A stretch of DNA of 64,000 bases, from contig NZ_RIZG01000001.1 of the NCBI RefSeq assembly GCF_003721245.1, positions 62,001-126,000 on the forward strand, written 5' to 3'. Shown here one piece after another: positions 17,600 through 25,504 of the stretch. How positions within the stretch are numbered: position 1 is the first letter of the stretch; every line of letters begins with the position of its first letter. The notes under the pieces are model-generated. The model made no database searches, was not told the origin of the DNA, and was given only the letters and a program-made list of their open reading frames with translations. A program made the position numbers and the translations under genes. This stretch comes from Marinomonas hwangdonensis. GTDB lineage: Bacteria; Pseudomonadota; Gammaproteobacteria; Pseudomonadales; Marinomonadaceae.

Positions 17600-18961
17600 A
17601 TGACTCAGGACATCGTAATTCTGGCTGCTGGAAAGGGCAGCCGAATGAAATCCGCATTTTCAAAGGTATTGCACAAAGTTGGCGGTATCGCCATGGTAAG
17701 GCGCGTGCTGACAACGGCCAACACCCTTCCAGACTCCAAACTACATTTAGTCGTGGGACATCAAGGTGAACAAGTCGAGGCAAATTGTCAGGACTTTTCA
17801 GCCAATATTGTTTGGCAAAACGACCCTCAAGGGACAGGTGATGCACTACGTCGCGTGGCCCCTTTTTTACAAGACGATGGCGTCGCGTTAACCCTTTACG
17901 GCGATGTGCCCTTGATCCGTGCTAGCACACTGACAAAAATGACCGCATTGTCGACGCCAAACACCTTGGTTTTATTGACCATTAAGCTTGATAACCCCAC
18001 CGGATACGGACGCATTGTGCGAGATGATCATGGCAAGGTAACGGCCATTGTCGAGCAAAAAGACGCTTCTGTAGAACAATTGGCCATTCAAGAAGTCAAT
18101 ACGGGCATTTTATTGGCCCCTAATCATCGCCTTAAAGTATGGTTGGCGGCATTGACCAACACTAATGCGCAAGGTGAATACTACCTGACTGACGTGATCG
18201 CCATGGCGGCGCGTGATGGCCTTGATATAGTGACAGTTCATCCAGAAAACGAAGCGGAAGTGGCGGGTGTCAACGACCGAGTGCAACTGGCCGCCTTAGA
18301 AAGAGATTGGCAACACCAACAAGCCATTCAGCTGATGCAAAACGGCGCGACCTTGTTAGACCCTTCACGTATTGATGTACGTGGCGAATTGATCACTGGG
18401 CATGACGTTATTATCGACGTGAACTGCGTGTTTGAAGGCAAGGTAGTGTTAGGGAATGGGGTTGAGATTGGCCCTAATTGTCACCTCAAAGACTGCGTTA
18501 TTGGCGATAATACCATCGTTAAAAGCCATACTTTAATAGACGATAGCCAAGTGGGTGAATCCTGCGACATCGGGCCGTTTGCACGCCTGCGTCCGGGAAC
18601 TCAGCTGTCTAACAAAGCCAAAATTGGCAACTTTGTGGAAACCAAAAAGGCTCGTATTGGCGAAGGCAGTAAAGTGAACCATTTAAGTTACATTGGCGAT
18701 ACCGACATGGGCGCGAATGTCAACGTCGGTGCAGGCACCATTACCTGCAATTATGACGGGGTGAATAAACATCTCACTCAGGTGGGCGATAACGTTTTTA
18801 TTGGCTCCAATACGTCGCTTGTTGCTCCTGTGCAAGTCGCTGAAGGGGCGACCATCGCCGCTGGCTCGACCATTACTAAACAGGTCAATGAGAAACAACT
18901 TGCCTTCGCCAGAGCGCGACAAATTAACAAAGACAACTGGATTGGACCGGTTAAAAAATAA
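17600..18961 (+). CDS. glmU: GlmU, bifunctional GlcNAc-1-P uridyltransferase / GlcN-1-P acetyltransferase
   Basis: It makes UDP-GlcNAc for peptidoglycan and LPS in two steps. The 453-aa protein has an N-terminal nucleotidyltransferase domain with VILAAGKGSRMKS (Ser replacing the common Thr), NDPQGTGDALR and LYGDVPLI, and a C-terminal left-handed beta-helix of hexapeptide repeats from about residue 250 (IGDNTIVKSHTLIDDS...GPFARLRPGT...NHLSYIGDTDMGANVNVGAGTITCNYDG). ATG 17600 with AAGGA upstream gives the usual N-terminus; the frame is open back to 17519. It is followed by glmS, the next enzyme family of the same pathway. Confidence 0.96.
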   Translation: MTQDIVILAAGKGSRMKSAFSKVLHKVGGIAMVRRVLTTANTLPDSKLHLVVGHQGEQVEANCQDFSANIVWQNDPQGTGDALRRVAPFLQDDGVALTLYGDVPLIRASTLTKMTALSTPNTLVLLTIKLDNPTGYGRIVRDDHGKVTAIVEQKDASVEQLAIQEVNTGILLAPNHRLKVWLAALTNTNAQGEYYLTDVIAMAARDGLDIVTVHPENEAEVAGVNDRVQLAALERDWQHQQAIQLMQNGATLLDPSRIDVRGELITGHDVIIDVNCVFEGKVVLGNGVEIGPNCHLKDCVIGDNTIVKSHTLIDDSQVGESCDIGPFARLRPGTQLSNKAKIGNFVETKKARIGEGSKVNHLSYIGDTDMGANVNVGAGTITCNYDGVNKHLTQVGDNVFIGSNTSLVAPVQVAEGATIAAGSTITKQVNEKQLAFARARQINKDNWIGPVKK

Positions 18962-18983
18962 CCGATCTTGGAAAAGTATTTAT

Positions 18984-19028
18984 AAGGAGTCAGACCCCTT
19001 TATCTATTTATAAGGGGTCTGACTCCTT
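18984..19028. repeat. Perfect 17-bp palindrome between glmU and glmS (REP/BIME-like)
   Basis: AAGGAGTCAGACCCCTT at 18984-19000 is exactly inverted at 19012-19028, with a short AT loop that can extend the stem. The GGGGTCTGACTCC motif resembles palindromes associated with REP-associated tyrosine transposases in gammaproteobacteria, from memory. No T tract follows closely, so it is not an ordinary terminator, but it could act as a hairpin in the glmU-glmS mRNA. It ends about 25 nt before the glmS start. Confidence 0.8.
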
Positions 19029-19053
19029 TATCAGACTCAAAAAGGACTCTCAT

Positions 19054-20880
19054 ATGTGTGGAATAGTGGGTGCCATAGCGCGCCGTAATGTATCAAAAAT
19101 TCTTATCGAAGGGCTTAGCCGTTTAGAATACCGAGGCTATGATTCTTCTGGTGTGGCAATCAACAACGAAGAGGGTGTCTACTCTCACCGTGCCGTGGGT
19201 AAAGTACAGGCACTGAAAGACAAGTTTGAAGCGCAACCCCTTGATGGCAAAATGGGCATCGCTCATACCCGCTGGGCGACCCACGGTAAACCTACAGAAG
19301 CCAATGCTCACCCGCATTTTTCTGGCGATGATCTGGCGTTAGTTCACAACGGTATCATTGAAAATCACGAACCTTTGCGCCGCGAATTGAAAGAAAAAGG
19401 CTATGAATTCAGATCCGAAACGGACACTGAAGTCATTGTCCACCTCATTCACGATGCGATGAAAACACAGCCTGATTTATTAAAAGCCGTGCAAGCCACA
19501 TTAGCTAAATTACACGGTGCCTTTGCGATTGGCGTGGTGCAGAAAGACGACAACGAGCGTTTTATTGCGGCTCGTAAAGGCAGCCCTTTGGTTGTCGGTG
19601 TAGGCATTGAGGAAAACTTTATTGCCTCAGATCAGCTGGCTCTGCTGCATGTGACGGATCAGTTCATCTTTTTAGAAGAAGGCGATATCGCCGAGATCAG
19701 CCGTGACAGCGTATTGATTTATGATGCGAAAGGCGAGTTGCAAGATCGTCCGATCAGTGTGTTTAACCACAACATTGACGCCACAGACAAGGGTGAATTT
19801 CGTCATTACATGATGAAAGAGATCTACGAGCAACCTAAAGTGATTAGCGCTTGCCTAGAAGGTCGTATCAGTGAAAGTAAAGTCCTGACCAGCTGCTTTG
19901 GTGCCGACTCTGCTTTCTTAAAAGAAGTAGAAAATGTCCATATCGTCGCCTGTGGTACCAGTTATCACGCCGGTATGGTGGCAAAATATTGGATCGAAGA
20001 CCTCGCGGGCTTACCGTGCAGCGTGGAAGTGGCCAGTGAATACCGTTATCGCAAAGTCGCTGTACCGAAAAACACCTTGTTTTTGACCTTGTCGCAATCT
20101 GGTGAAACCGCTGATACGCTAGCGGCGTTGCGCATGGCAAAAGAACTGGGCTATTTAACCACATTGGCAATCTGTAACGTGCCATCCAGTACCTTGGTAC
20201 GTGAGTCAGCGCTGACTTTACTGACTAACGCAGGCCCTGAAATTGGCGTGGCATCGACCAAAGCCTTTACCACCCAGCTAACCGCTTTATTGATCACCAG
20301 TGTGGCCATCGCGGTAGAAAATGGATTGTCTGCTGAGCGCGAAAAAAGCATTGTACAAGCCATGCGTTCTCTTCCTGCTTATGTCAATGCTGCCTTGCTT
20401 GAAGATGCGCACATTAAGAAAATTGCAGACCGTTTTGCTAATAAGCACAATGCGTTGTTTTTGGGGCGTGGCACCATGTTCCCCATCGCTCTGGAAGGGT
20501 CTCTTAAACTGAAAGAGATTTCTTACATTCACGCGGAAGCTTACCCTGCTGGCGAGCTAAAGCATGGCCCATTAGCGCTTGTTGATGAAGATATGCCAAT
20601 CATTGCCTTGGTTCCGCACAACGACATGCTGGATAAACTTAAATCGAACTTACAAGAAGTCGCCGCCCGTGGTGGAGAGCTATACGTTTTCGCTGACAAA
20701 GACACGGATCTGCACAACGAAGAGAATATTATCTTCACCGAAGTGCCAAAAGTAGACAGTTTATTAGAACCAATTGTGCATACTATTCCACTGCAGTTAT
20801 TGTCGTACCACGTTGCCGTAGTGAAGGGCACAGACGTAGATCAACCAAGAAATCTAGCAAAAAGTGTTACGGTCGAATAA
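19054..20880 (+). CDS. glmS: GlmS, glutamine--fructose-6-phosphate aminotransferase
   Basis: It converts fructose-6-phosphate and glutamine to glucosamine-6-phosphate, the entry step of amino-sugar synthesis. The 608-aa protein starts MCGIVGAIARR, with catalytic Cys2 of the N-terminal glutaminase, followed by two SIS sugar-isomerase domains (ACGTSYHAGM near 300; LGRGTMFPIALEGSLKLKEISYIHAEAY near 470) and the invariant C-terminus QPRNLAKSVTVE. The 3' end encodes the recognition site for TnsD; a Tn7-like element is inserted 23 nt after the stop codon, so the gene is intact. Confidence 0.98.
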   Translation: MCGIVGAIARRNVSKILIEGLSRLEYRGYDSSGVAINNEEGVYSHRAVGKVQALKDKFEAQPLDGKMGIAHTRWATHGKPTEANAHPHFSGDDLALVHNGIIENHEPLRRELKEKGYEFRSETDTEVIVHLIHDAMKTQPDLLKAVQATLAKLHGAFAIGVVQKDDNERFIAARKGSPLVVGVGIEENFIASDQLALLHVTDQFIFLEEGDIAEISRDSVLIYDAKGELQDRPISVFNHNIDATDKGEFRHYMMKEIYEQPKVISACLEGRISESKVLTSCFGADSAFLKEVENVHIVACGTSYHAGMVAKYWIEDLAGLPCSVEVASEYRYRKVAVPKNTLFLTLSQSGETADTLAALRMAKELGYLTTLAICNVPSSTLVRESALTLLTNAGPEIGVASTKAFTTQLTALLITSVAIAVENGLSAEREKSIVQAMRSLPAYVNAALLEDAHIKKIADRFANKHNALFLGRGTMFPIALEGSLKLKEISYIHAEAYPAGELKHGPLALVDEDMPIIALVPHNDMLDKLKSNLQEVAARGGELYVFADKDTDLHNEENIIFTEVPKVDSLLEPIVHTIPLQLLSYHVAVVKGTDVDQPRNLAKSVTVE

Positions 20881-20903
20881 TGGCATTTACAAAACCGTAA
20901 GGT
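20840..20903 (+). other. attTn7: TnsD target in the glmS 3' end and insertion point
   Basis: Tn7 TnsD binds the conserved last codons of glmS and directs insertion about 25 bp downstream of the stop. Here the transposon terminus (TGTACAG) begins at 20904, 23 nt after the TAA ending at 20880, in the expected orientation with the tnsA-side end nearest glmS. Confidence 0.88.
20899..20903. repeat. Target-site duplication, glmS-proximal copy (AAGGT)
   Basis: AAGGT immediately precedes the element end and recurs at 43660-43664 immediately after the other end. Five base pairs is the Tn7 duplication length. Confidence 0.93.
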
Positions 20904-20968
20904 TGTACAGTGACATTATAGTTTGATAAAAGACATTATAGTTTGATATTTTACAATAATGTTTGATA
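20904..20968 (+). repeat. Tn7-type R end with three abutting TnsB-binding repeats
   Basis: Copies of GACATTATAGTTTGATA occur at 20912-20928 and 20932-20948, and a variant (TACAATAATGTTTGATA) at 20952-20968: an exact 20-bp period. Closely packed sites next to tnsA match the R end of Tn7. The terminal bases are TGTACAGT. Confidence 0.9.
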
Positions 20969-20992
20969 TTTTTTTAGGCCTTCTGCTATGCT
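20963..20992 (+). promoter_or_regulatory. Possible tnsA operon promoter inside the R end
   Basis: TTGATA (20963-20968), the tail of the third TnsB site, is followed after 18 bp by TATGCT (20987-20992). If used, TnsB bound at the end would occlude the -35 box, giving autorepression as proposed for Tn7. This is a by-eye match only. Confidence 0.4.
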
Positions 20993-21014
20993 CAAAGAGT
21001 AAGCAGGAGGCCTA
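20975..21014 (+). promoter_or_regulatory. Leader palindrome covering the tnsA ribosome-binding site
   Basis: TAGGCCTTCTGCT (20975-20987) pairs with AGCAGGAGGCCTA (21002-21014) with one G-T pair over a 14-nt loop. The 3' arm contains the tnsA Shine-Dalgarno AGGAGG, 6 nt before ATG 21017. As RNA the hairpin would mask the site; as DNA it could be a dimer operator. The same structure with compensatory changes is found in the relict element at 43695-43731. Confidence 0.75.
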
Positions 21015-21016
21015 AA

Positions 21017-21835
21017 ATGTTAGATTCTGAGAAATTAGTTGATCCTCAAGATGAGAAGAAGTTAAAAACCAGAGGGATTGGTTCAGGGGAAGACTACGAG
21101 CCCTTTATAAAAGTTCACGAAATAAGTAGTACTGGTGAGAGCTATCGCATCCGAGGTCGAAACACATCTAGAGCTCATCATCTTTTATCTCGTCTTGAAT
21201 TTTCTGCTTTCCTTGTCTTTGACCGCTTCCATCTTACCTACGACATCAAAGAGCAATTTCCTCTACCTGTAGCTGATACTTTGAGTATTTGTTCTCGTTT
21301 GGGAATTAAGCACCCCCAAATGCGCAACAAATTAAAAGTCGTTACCACAGACTTAGTTGTGGAGCTGAAAGGCAAACCATCTATTGCTATTGCTGTTAAA
21401 TACGCCAGCGATTTAGACAATGCGCGTACGATAGACAAACTTCAAATCGAAAAGCTGTATTGGGAAGAACTTGGTTATGAATGGAAACTTTTCACTGATC
21501 AAGAGATTCCAGCGATCGTAAAAGAGAATCTTGAATGGCTTCATGCAGCCAGCCAGAATTCACATGACCTATACGGTGAGTTGTCTTTAGAAGATATTTC
21601 GACAGTCATTAATCGGTTATCAGGCTCAGAGAAGAAGCTTGCTACAGTTTGTGCTGCTATGGATGACCTATACGAATGCAGTGCCGGCTTTCATATTGGT
21701 GTGATTCGTAATGCTGCTGCTGCAAATTTGATTGATGTTCCTTTAGATATTGTATTTAGGAATTGGCGTGCAACGGATGTGTCTATCGTTCTAGACCTAG
21801 ATTCATTTAAAACTGGATTGTCTGATGTATCTTAA
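21017..21835 (+). CDS. tnsA: TnsA, Tn7-like transposase endonuclease subunit
   Basis: TnsA cuts the 5' strands at the transposon ends while TnsB cuts the 3' strands, giving cut-and-paste movement. The 272-aa length equals Tn7 TnsA (273). The restriction-enzyme-like catalytic residues align as Glu61, Asp112 (TTDLVV) and Lys128 (AVKYA); the Gln two residues before the catalytic Lys in Tn7 is Ala here. The C-terminal part (LYWEELGYEWKLFTDQEIP) fits the winged-helix region that contacts TnsC. Its 3' end overlaps tnsB by 11 nt. Expression is likely governed by the R-end sites and the leader palindrome. Confidence 0.95.
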   Translation: MLDSEKLVDPQDEKKLKTRGIGSGEDYEPFIKVHEISSTGESYRIRGRNTSRAHHLLSRLEFSAFLVFDRFHLTYDIKEQFPLPVADTLSICSRLGIKHPQMRNKLKVVTTDLVVELKGKPSIAIAVKYASDLDNARTIDKLQIEKLYWEELGYEWKLFTDQEIPAIVKENLEWLHAASQNSHDLYGELSLEDISTVINRLSGSEKKLATVCAAMDDLYECSAGFHIGVIRNAAAANLIDVPLDIVFRNWRATDVSIVLDLDSFKTGLSDVS

Positions 21836-23885
21836 TAAAGTATTTCTTGACCATCACTTGGACCATCCAACCCATGTCCGAATTGTTTATGAACATGTCG
21901 ATTTCTTAATGCTTATCGATATACACGATGAAAAAGCGTGGCCATATCGCGTAAATCTAGATGAGTTCGAAAGTTTGTCACTAGAAGCCGTACCAGATCC
22001 AATTTTGTTGGCCACCCCCGAAGCAGGCTCTAAAGCTGAAGAGATAAGAGATCGGGCTTATCGATCCGTAGCTTTATTGTTAACGGACTATTTTGCCTTA
22101 TTTGATAAAAAGCTGAGGAATCAGAAGATTAAGTCAGTTTTAGAAGCAACGGATGAGTCTAGGCTGTATGTGACTCGACAATTGCGTCGATATTGGCAGA
22201 GAGGGCTTTCTCCTGACGCCCTTGCTCCAGACTACACAAAATGCGGTGCTCCTGGACAAAACCGACTAGCAATTCGAAAAACAGGGAGTAAACGCACAGT
22301 ATCCCATGGAGAGGGACTTGCTATTACTGATGAGATAGCAAGTCTTTTCAAGTTGGCTATTGAAGGCTTCTATTTAGTTAATAATGATGTTGACCTAAAA
22401 GGGGCTAGGACAAAGGCGAATGGCTTTATTAGGTCAAAGTACCCTAAAATAAAAAAAGAAGATTTACCCACTTATAGGCAGTTCCGATACTACTACAACA
22501 AACACTATGCAAAGCCTCTTGTTGTTCAAGCTCGTACACCATCTATTGAATATGCAAAAGATGTTACACCTAGCCACAGCACTTCCACCACAAATAACTT
22601 TGGACCAGGGGCTCGTTATGAGATCGATGCGACCATAGCTGACTTGCACCTTGTTTCAGGCCATGACCCAGACCGAATCGTAGGCCGCCCAATCGTATAT
22701 AAAGTCAAAGATGTGTTTAGTCGTATGACTGTTGGCTTGTATGTTGGGTTAGAAAATCCTTCTTGGGCAACCGCATCGATCGCCCTCGCGCACGCGTTCT
22801 GTGACAAAGTTGAGTACTGTCGTAAATTCGGTGTTGAGATTACTGAAAGTGATTGGCCAAGTATTGGGACCCCTGCAACGATTACCGCTGATCGAGGAGA
22901 GTTGCTTGGTAAACACGGAGATATCTTAGTTAACCGATTTGGTATCACTTTATCGAATACCCGAGCATATCGCGGTGATGATAAAGGCATAGTCGAAAAA
23001 TCATTTCATATGATGCATGTAGATATTCTTCCTTATGTGAAAGGGAAGGTCGAACCTGTAAATGGAAAGAAAAAAGCGGGGAAACGAACAGAGCTATCAG
23101 CGAACCTAACGCTTTATGATTTCACGAAAATGGTGATCATCTCTGAAATCAACCGCAATACATCCACCCCATTAGAGGGCTACGACTTTGAATCTGATAT
23201 GCCCGCAGATTTGGCTGCAATACCTGTAAGGCTATGGCATTGGGGCGTGAAAAATAGAACGGGTGTTTTGAGAGAAGTAGATCCAAAATTCACCCATGTG
23301 AACATGTTACCCCATAGCAAAGCTACGATATCTCCTTCAGGCATATGTTTTAAGGGCATGTATTATACCTGTGCAGAAGCAGTTGAACTGGGCTGGTTTC
23401 ATAAAAATAGATCAGTGCCTCGTCCAAAAAGCATAGAGGTAGCTTACGATCCTCTGAACACCAATGTTCTATATGTGAGACCAGACAATAAGTTCGATAG
23501 TGTATGGGAATGCACATTACAGAGTCGAAGCCGAAGATATCAAGATATGAGCTTAGTTGAAGCAATGTCAATTCAATCTGAGGCGAGATCAACATATTCT
23601 GAAGCTCAACAAGAAGCCGATTATCAAGCACCAGATCTTCAAAATGAGCTTGAGATGATTGCCCAAGTTGCAGAAAAGAGACAAAAGTCTTCGGATTTAT
23701 CTAACAGCTCGCAGCGACTAAGTGGAATTCGTAACAATCGACAGCAAGAAAAAGAGTCAGAACGCCAGAAAAATAGAGAGTCCGCTAAGCCGCCTAAGAA
23801 GAAGGAGGCAGCGACAGTTACTTCTATCCATTCCGGTAAACAAGTTGAACAGGGGTTCGACTATCCAGATTTGGATGATTTTTAA
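21825..23885 (+). CDS. tnsB: TnsB, DDE transposase of the Tn7-like element
   Basis: TnsB binds the repeats in both ends and performs 3'-strand cleavage and joining. The 686-aa protein (702 in Tn7) has an N-terminal helix-turn-helix region and an RNase H-fold core with Asp268 (RYEIDATIAD), Asp356 (ITADRG) and Glu391 (KGIVEKSFH) as the DDE triad, each offset by the same five residues from Tn7 TnsB. The C-terminal about 90 residues are polar and basic, the part that contacts TnsC. The start ATG lies within the end of tnsA. Confidence 0.96.
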   Translation: MYLNKVFLDHHLDHPTHVRIVYEHVDFLMLIDIHDEKAWPYRVNLDEFESLSLEAVPDPILLATPEAGSKAEEIRDRAYRSVALLLTDYFALFDKKLRNQKIKSVLEATDESRLYVTRQLRRYWQRGLSPDALAPDYTKCGAPGQNRLAIRKTGSKRTVSHGEGLAITDEIASLFKLAIEGFYLVNNDVDLKGARTKANGFIRSKYPKIKKEDLPTYRQFRYYYNKHYAKPLVVQARTPSIEYAKDVTPSHSTSTTNNFGPGARYEIDATIADLHLVSGHDPDRIVGRPIVYKVKDVFSRMTVGLYVGLENPSWATASIALAHAFCDKVEYCRKFGVEITESDWPSIGTPATITADRGELLGKHGDILVNRFGITLSNTRAYRGDDKGIVEKSFHMMHVDILPYVKGKVEPVNGKKKAGKRTELSANLTLYDFTKMVIISEINRNTSTPLEGYDFESDMPADLAAIPVRLWHWGVKNRTGVLREVDPKFTHVNMLPHSKATISPSGICFKGMYYTCAEAVELGWFHKNRSVPRPKSIEVAYDPLNTNVLYVRPDNKFDSVWECTLQSRSRRYQDMSLVEAMSIQSEARSTYSEAQQEADYQAPDLQNELEMIAQVAEKRQKSSDLSNSSQRLSGIRNNRQQEKESERQKNRESAKPPKKKEAATVTSIHSGKQVEQGFDYPDLDDF

Positions 23886-23896
23886 GGGATAATCAC

Positions 23897-25492
23897 ATGG
23901 CCGTATTTGAAACAGCGAAATACATAGATGCAGAGATTAAAGAATACGAAGATCATCCATTAATCAATGCTTTACCGCGTATTAATTCGCCAAAAGACAC
24001 AGCGGAATTGATACGACGTATTCCGGTTGTAAGTCCTGAAGAGGTGGCTCTTCCTGCTCATATCCGTCGACATGCCATGTTGCGAATTATGGATGGTTTT
24101 TTATACCCAACAAAAGCGCATCTACAGTTAGAGCAAACGATCTCTACTATGATTCGTCAAGGATATTTGAGTCGAAACATAGCCAATAAAAGCTATCAAG
24201 AAACATTGAATCGAACAGAGAAGCTAGCAGATGACAGCCGTAATGCTGGCAATGAAGCCCTAGTGAGCTCTGTAATTGGCTGTTCGGGTGCTGGTAAATC
24301 AACAGCCGTTGAAGCCGTCTTGTCTGGCTATCCTCAAGTCATTATGCATTCCTCTTACCAACATGTTCAGATTGTCTGGCTTAAAGTAGAGTGCCCTCAT
24401 GATGCCTCTGTAAAAAGTCTATGTATCAACTTCTTTCGTGCTCTAGACGAGGCATTAGACAACAACGGACTATATGAAAAACAATACGTAAAACCACGAG
24501 CAAATGCTGAAATGTTGCTGGGGGATTTTGCGAGAATTGCCGCTTTGCACTCAATAGGCCTACTAGTTATTGATGAAATTCAGCATTTAGAGCGTTCGAG
24601 CTCTACGAATGTGTCTGATCGAATTCTTCGGTTCTTTGTGCAGCTAACGAACACGATTAAGCTACCAATACTGTTTGTCGGGACGCCAAAAGCCTATGAG
24701 CTATTTTCTCCTAGTATGCGTTCGGCTAGACGTGCATCACAGTTTGGCAGTATCAACTGGAATCGGTTCAATACCACAGACAGATCCGGTAAAGGCTCTG
24801 ATTGGGATAGGTTTTTCTCTCAGTTGTGGGCGTTACAGTGGTTCAAGTCACCTCAGCCCCTAACGAAAGAGATTAAAACGCTTTTCTGGGACTACTCTCA
24901 GGGCATTGCCCATGTTGCGGTAACACTTTTTTACTTATGTCAGACAAGAGCTGTGACAGTGGGTAGAGAAGTGATCTCCAGAGACTTAGTGGAAACCGTA
25001 TTCAATGAAGAGCTTCATATGATCAAACCCATGATCAAAGCGCTTCAAAGTGGCCGTGATTCAGAAATACAAAAATATGATGATCTAGAAATACCAAGAG
25101 CAAGCATAGTTCAGAACGCAGTGGTTTCTGCTCCAGTAAATGAAAATACGGAGCTTAATAGAGAGGATGAGCATGATTCCCCAGAGCAGACCAAGTTATC
25201 TAAGCTGATCAATATGCTTGAGCAAGCGGGTATCGGTGAAGACATTGCACCCACTGTGGCAGAGCAAGCCGTGTCAGAGCTTCCTGACGCCAACTTATTT
25301 CAGCTGCTTGCGCATATCAATAACTTGCAGAATAAAGAGCCAGTGCCCCCAGTCAAAGAGAAGCCAAAAGTCGTTAAGCTAAAGCCTAGGTATGTTGAAA
25401 ACGACCTGCGGTTAATGGTTAACAGTAAAGGTGGCAGTTACAAGACTATGAAGGCTGAAGGGGTTATACTGCAAATATCCGATTATTTATAA
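23897..25492 (+). CDS. tnsC: TnsC, AAA+ regulator of Tn7-like transposition
   Basis: TnsC is the ATP-dependent switch that links the transposase TnsAB to the target selector TnsD or TnsE. The 531-aa protein (555 in Tn7) has Walker A GCSGAGKST at 128-136, Walker B LLVIDEIQHL at 222-231, and a sensor-1-type region LPILFVGTPKAYELF. It starts 11 nt after tnsB. Its stop is only 12 nt before hsdR, so the restriction genes appear to be transcribed from the tns promoter. Confidence 0.95.
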   Translation: MAVFETAKYIDAEIKEYEDHPLINALPRINSPKDTAELIRRIPVVSPEEVALPAHIRRHAMLRIMDGFLYPTKAHLQLEQTISTMIRQGYLSRNIANKSYQETLNRTEKLADDSRNAGNEALVSSVIGCSGAGKSTAVEAVLSGYPQVIMHSSYQHVQIVWLKVECPHDASVKSLCINFFRALDEALDNNGLYEKQYVKPRANAEMLLGDFARIAALHSIGLLVIDEIQHLERSSSTNVSDRILRFFVQLTNTIKLPILFVGTPKAYELFSPSMRSARRASQFGSINWNRFNTTDRSGKGSDWDRFFSQLWALQWFKSPQPLTKEIKTLFWDYSQGIAHVAVTLFYLCQTRAVTVGREVISRDLVETVFNEELHMIKPMIKALQSGRDSEIQKYDDLEIPRASIVQNAVVSAPVNENTELNREDEHDSPEQTKLSKLINMLEQAGIGEDIAPTVAEQAVSELPDANLFQLLAHINNLQNKEPVPPVKEKPKVVKLKPRYVENDLRLMVNSKGGSYKTMKAEGVILQISDYL

Positions 25493-25504
25493 ACAAGGAA
25501 TGTT

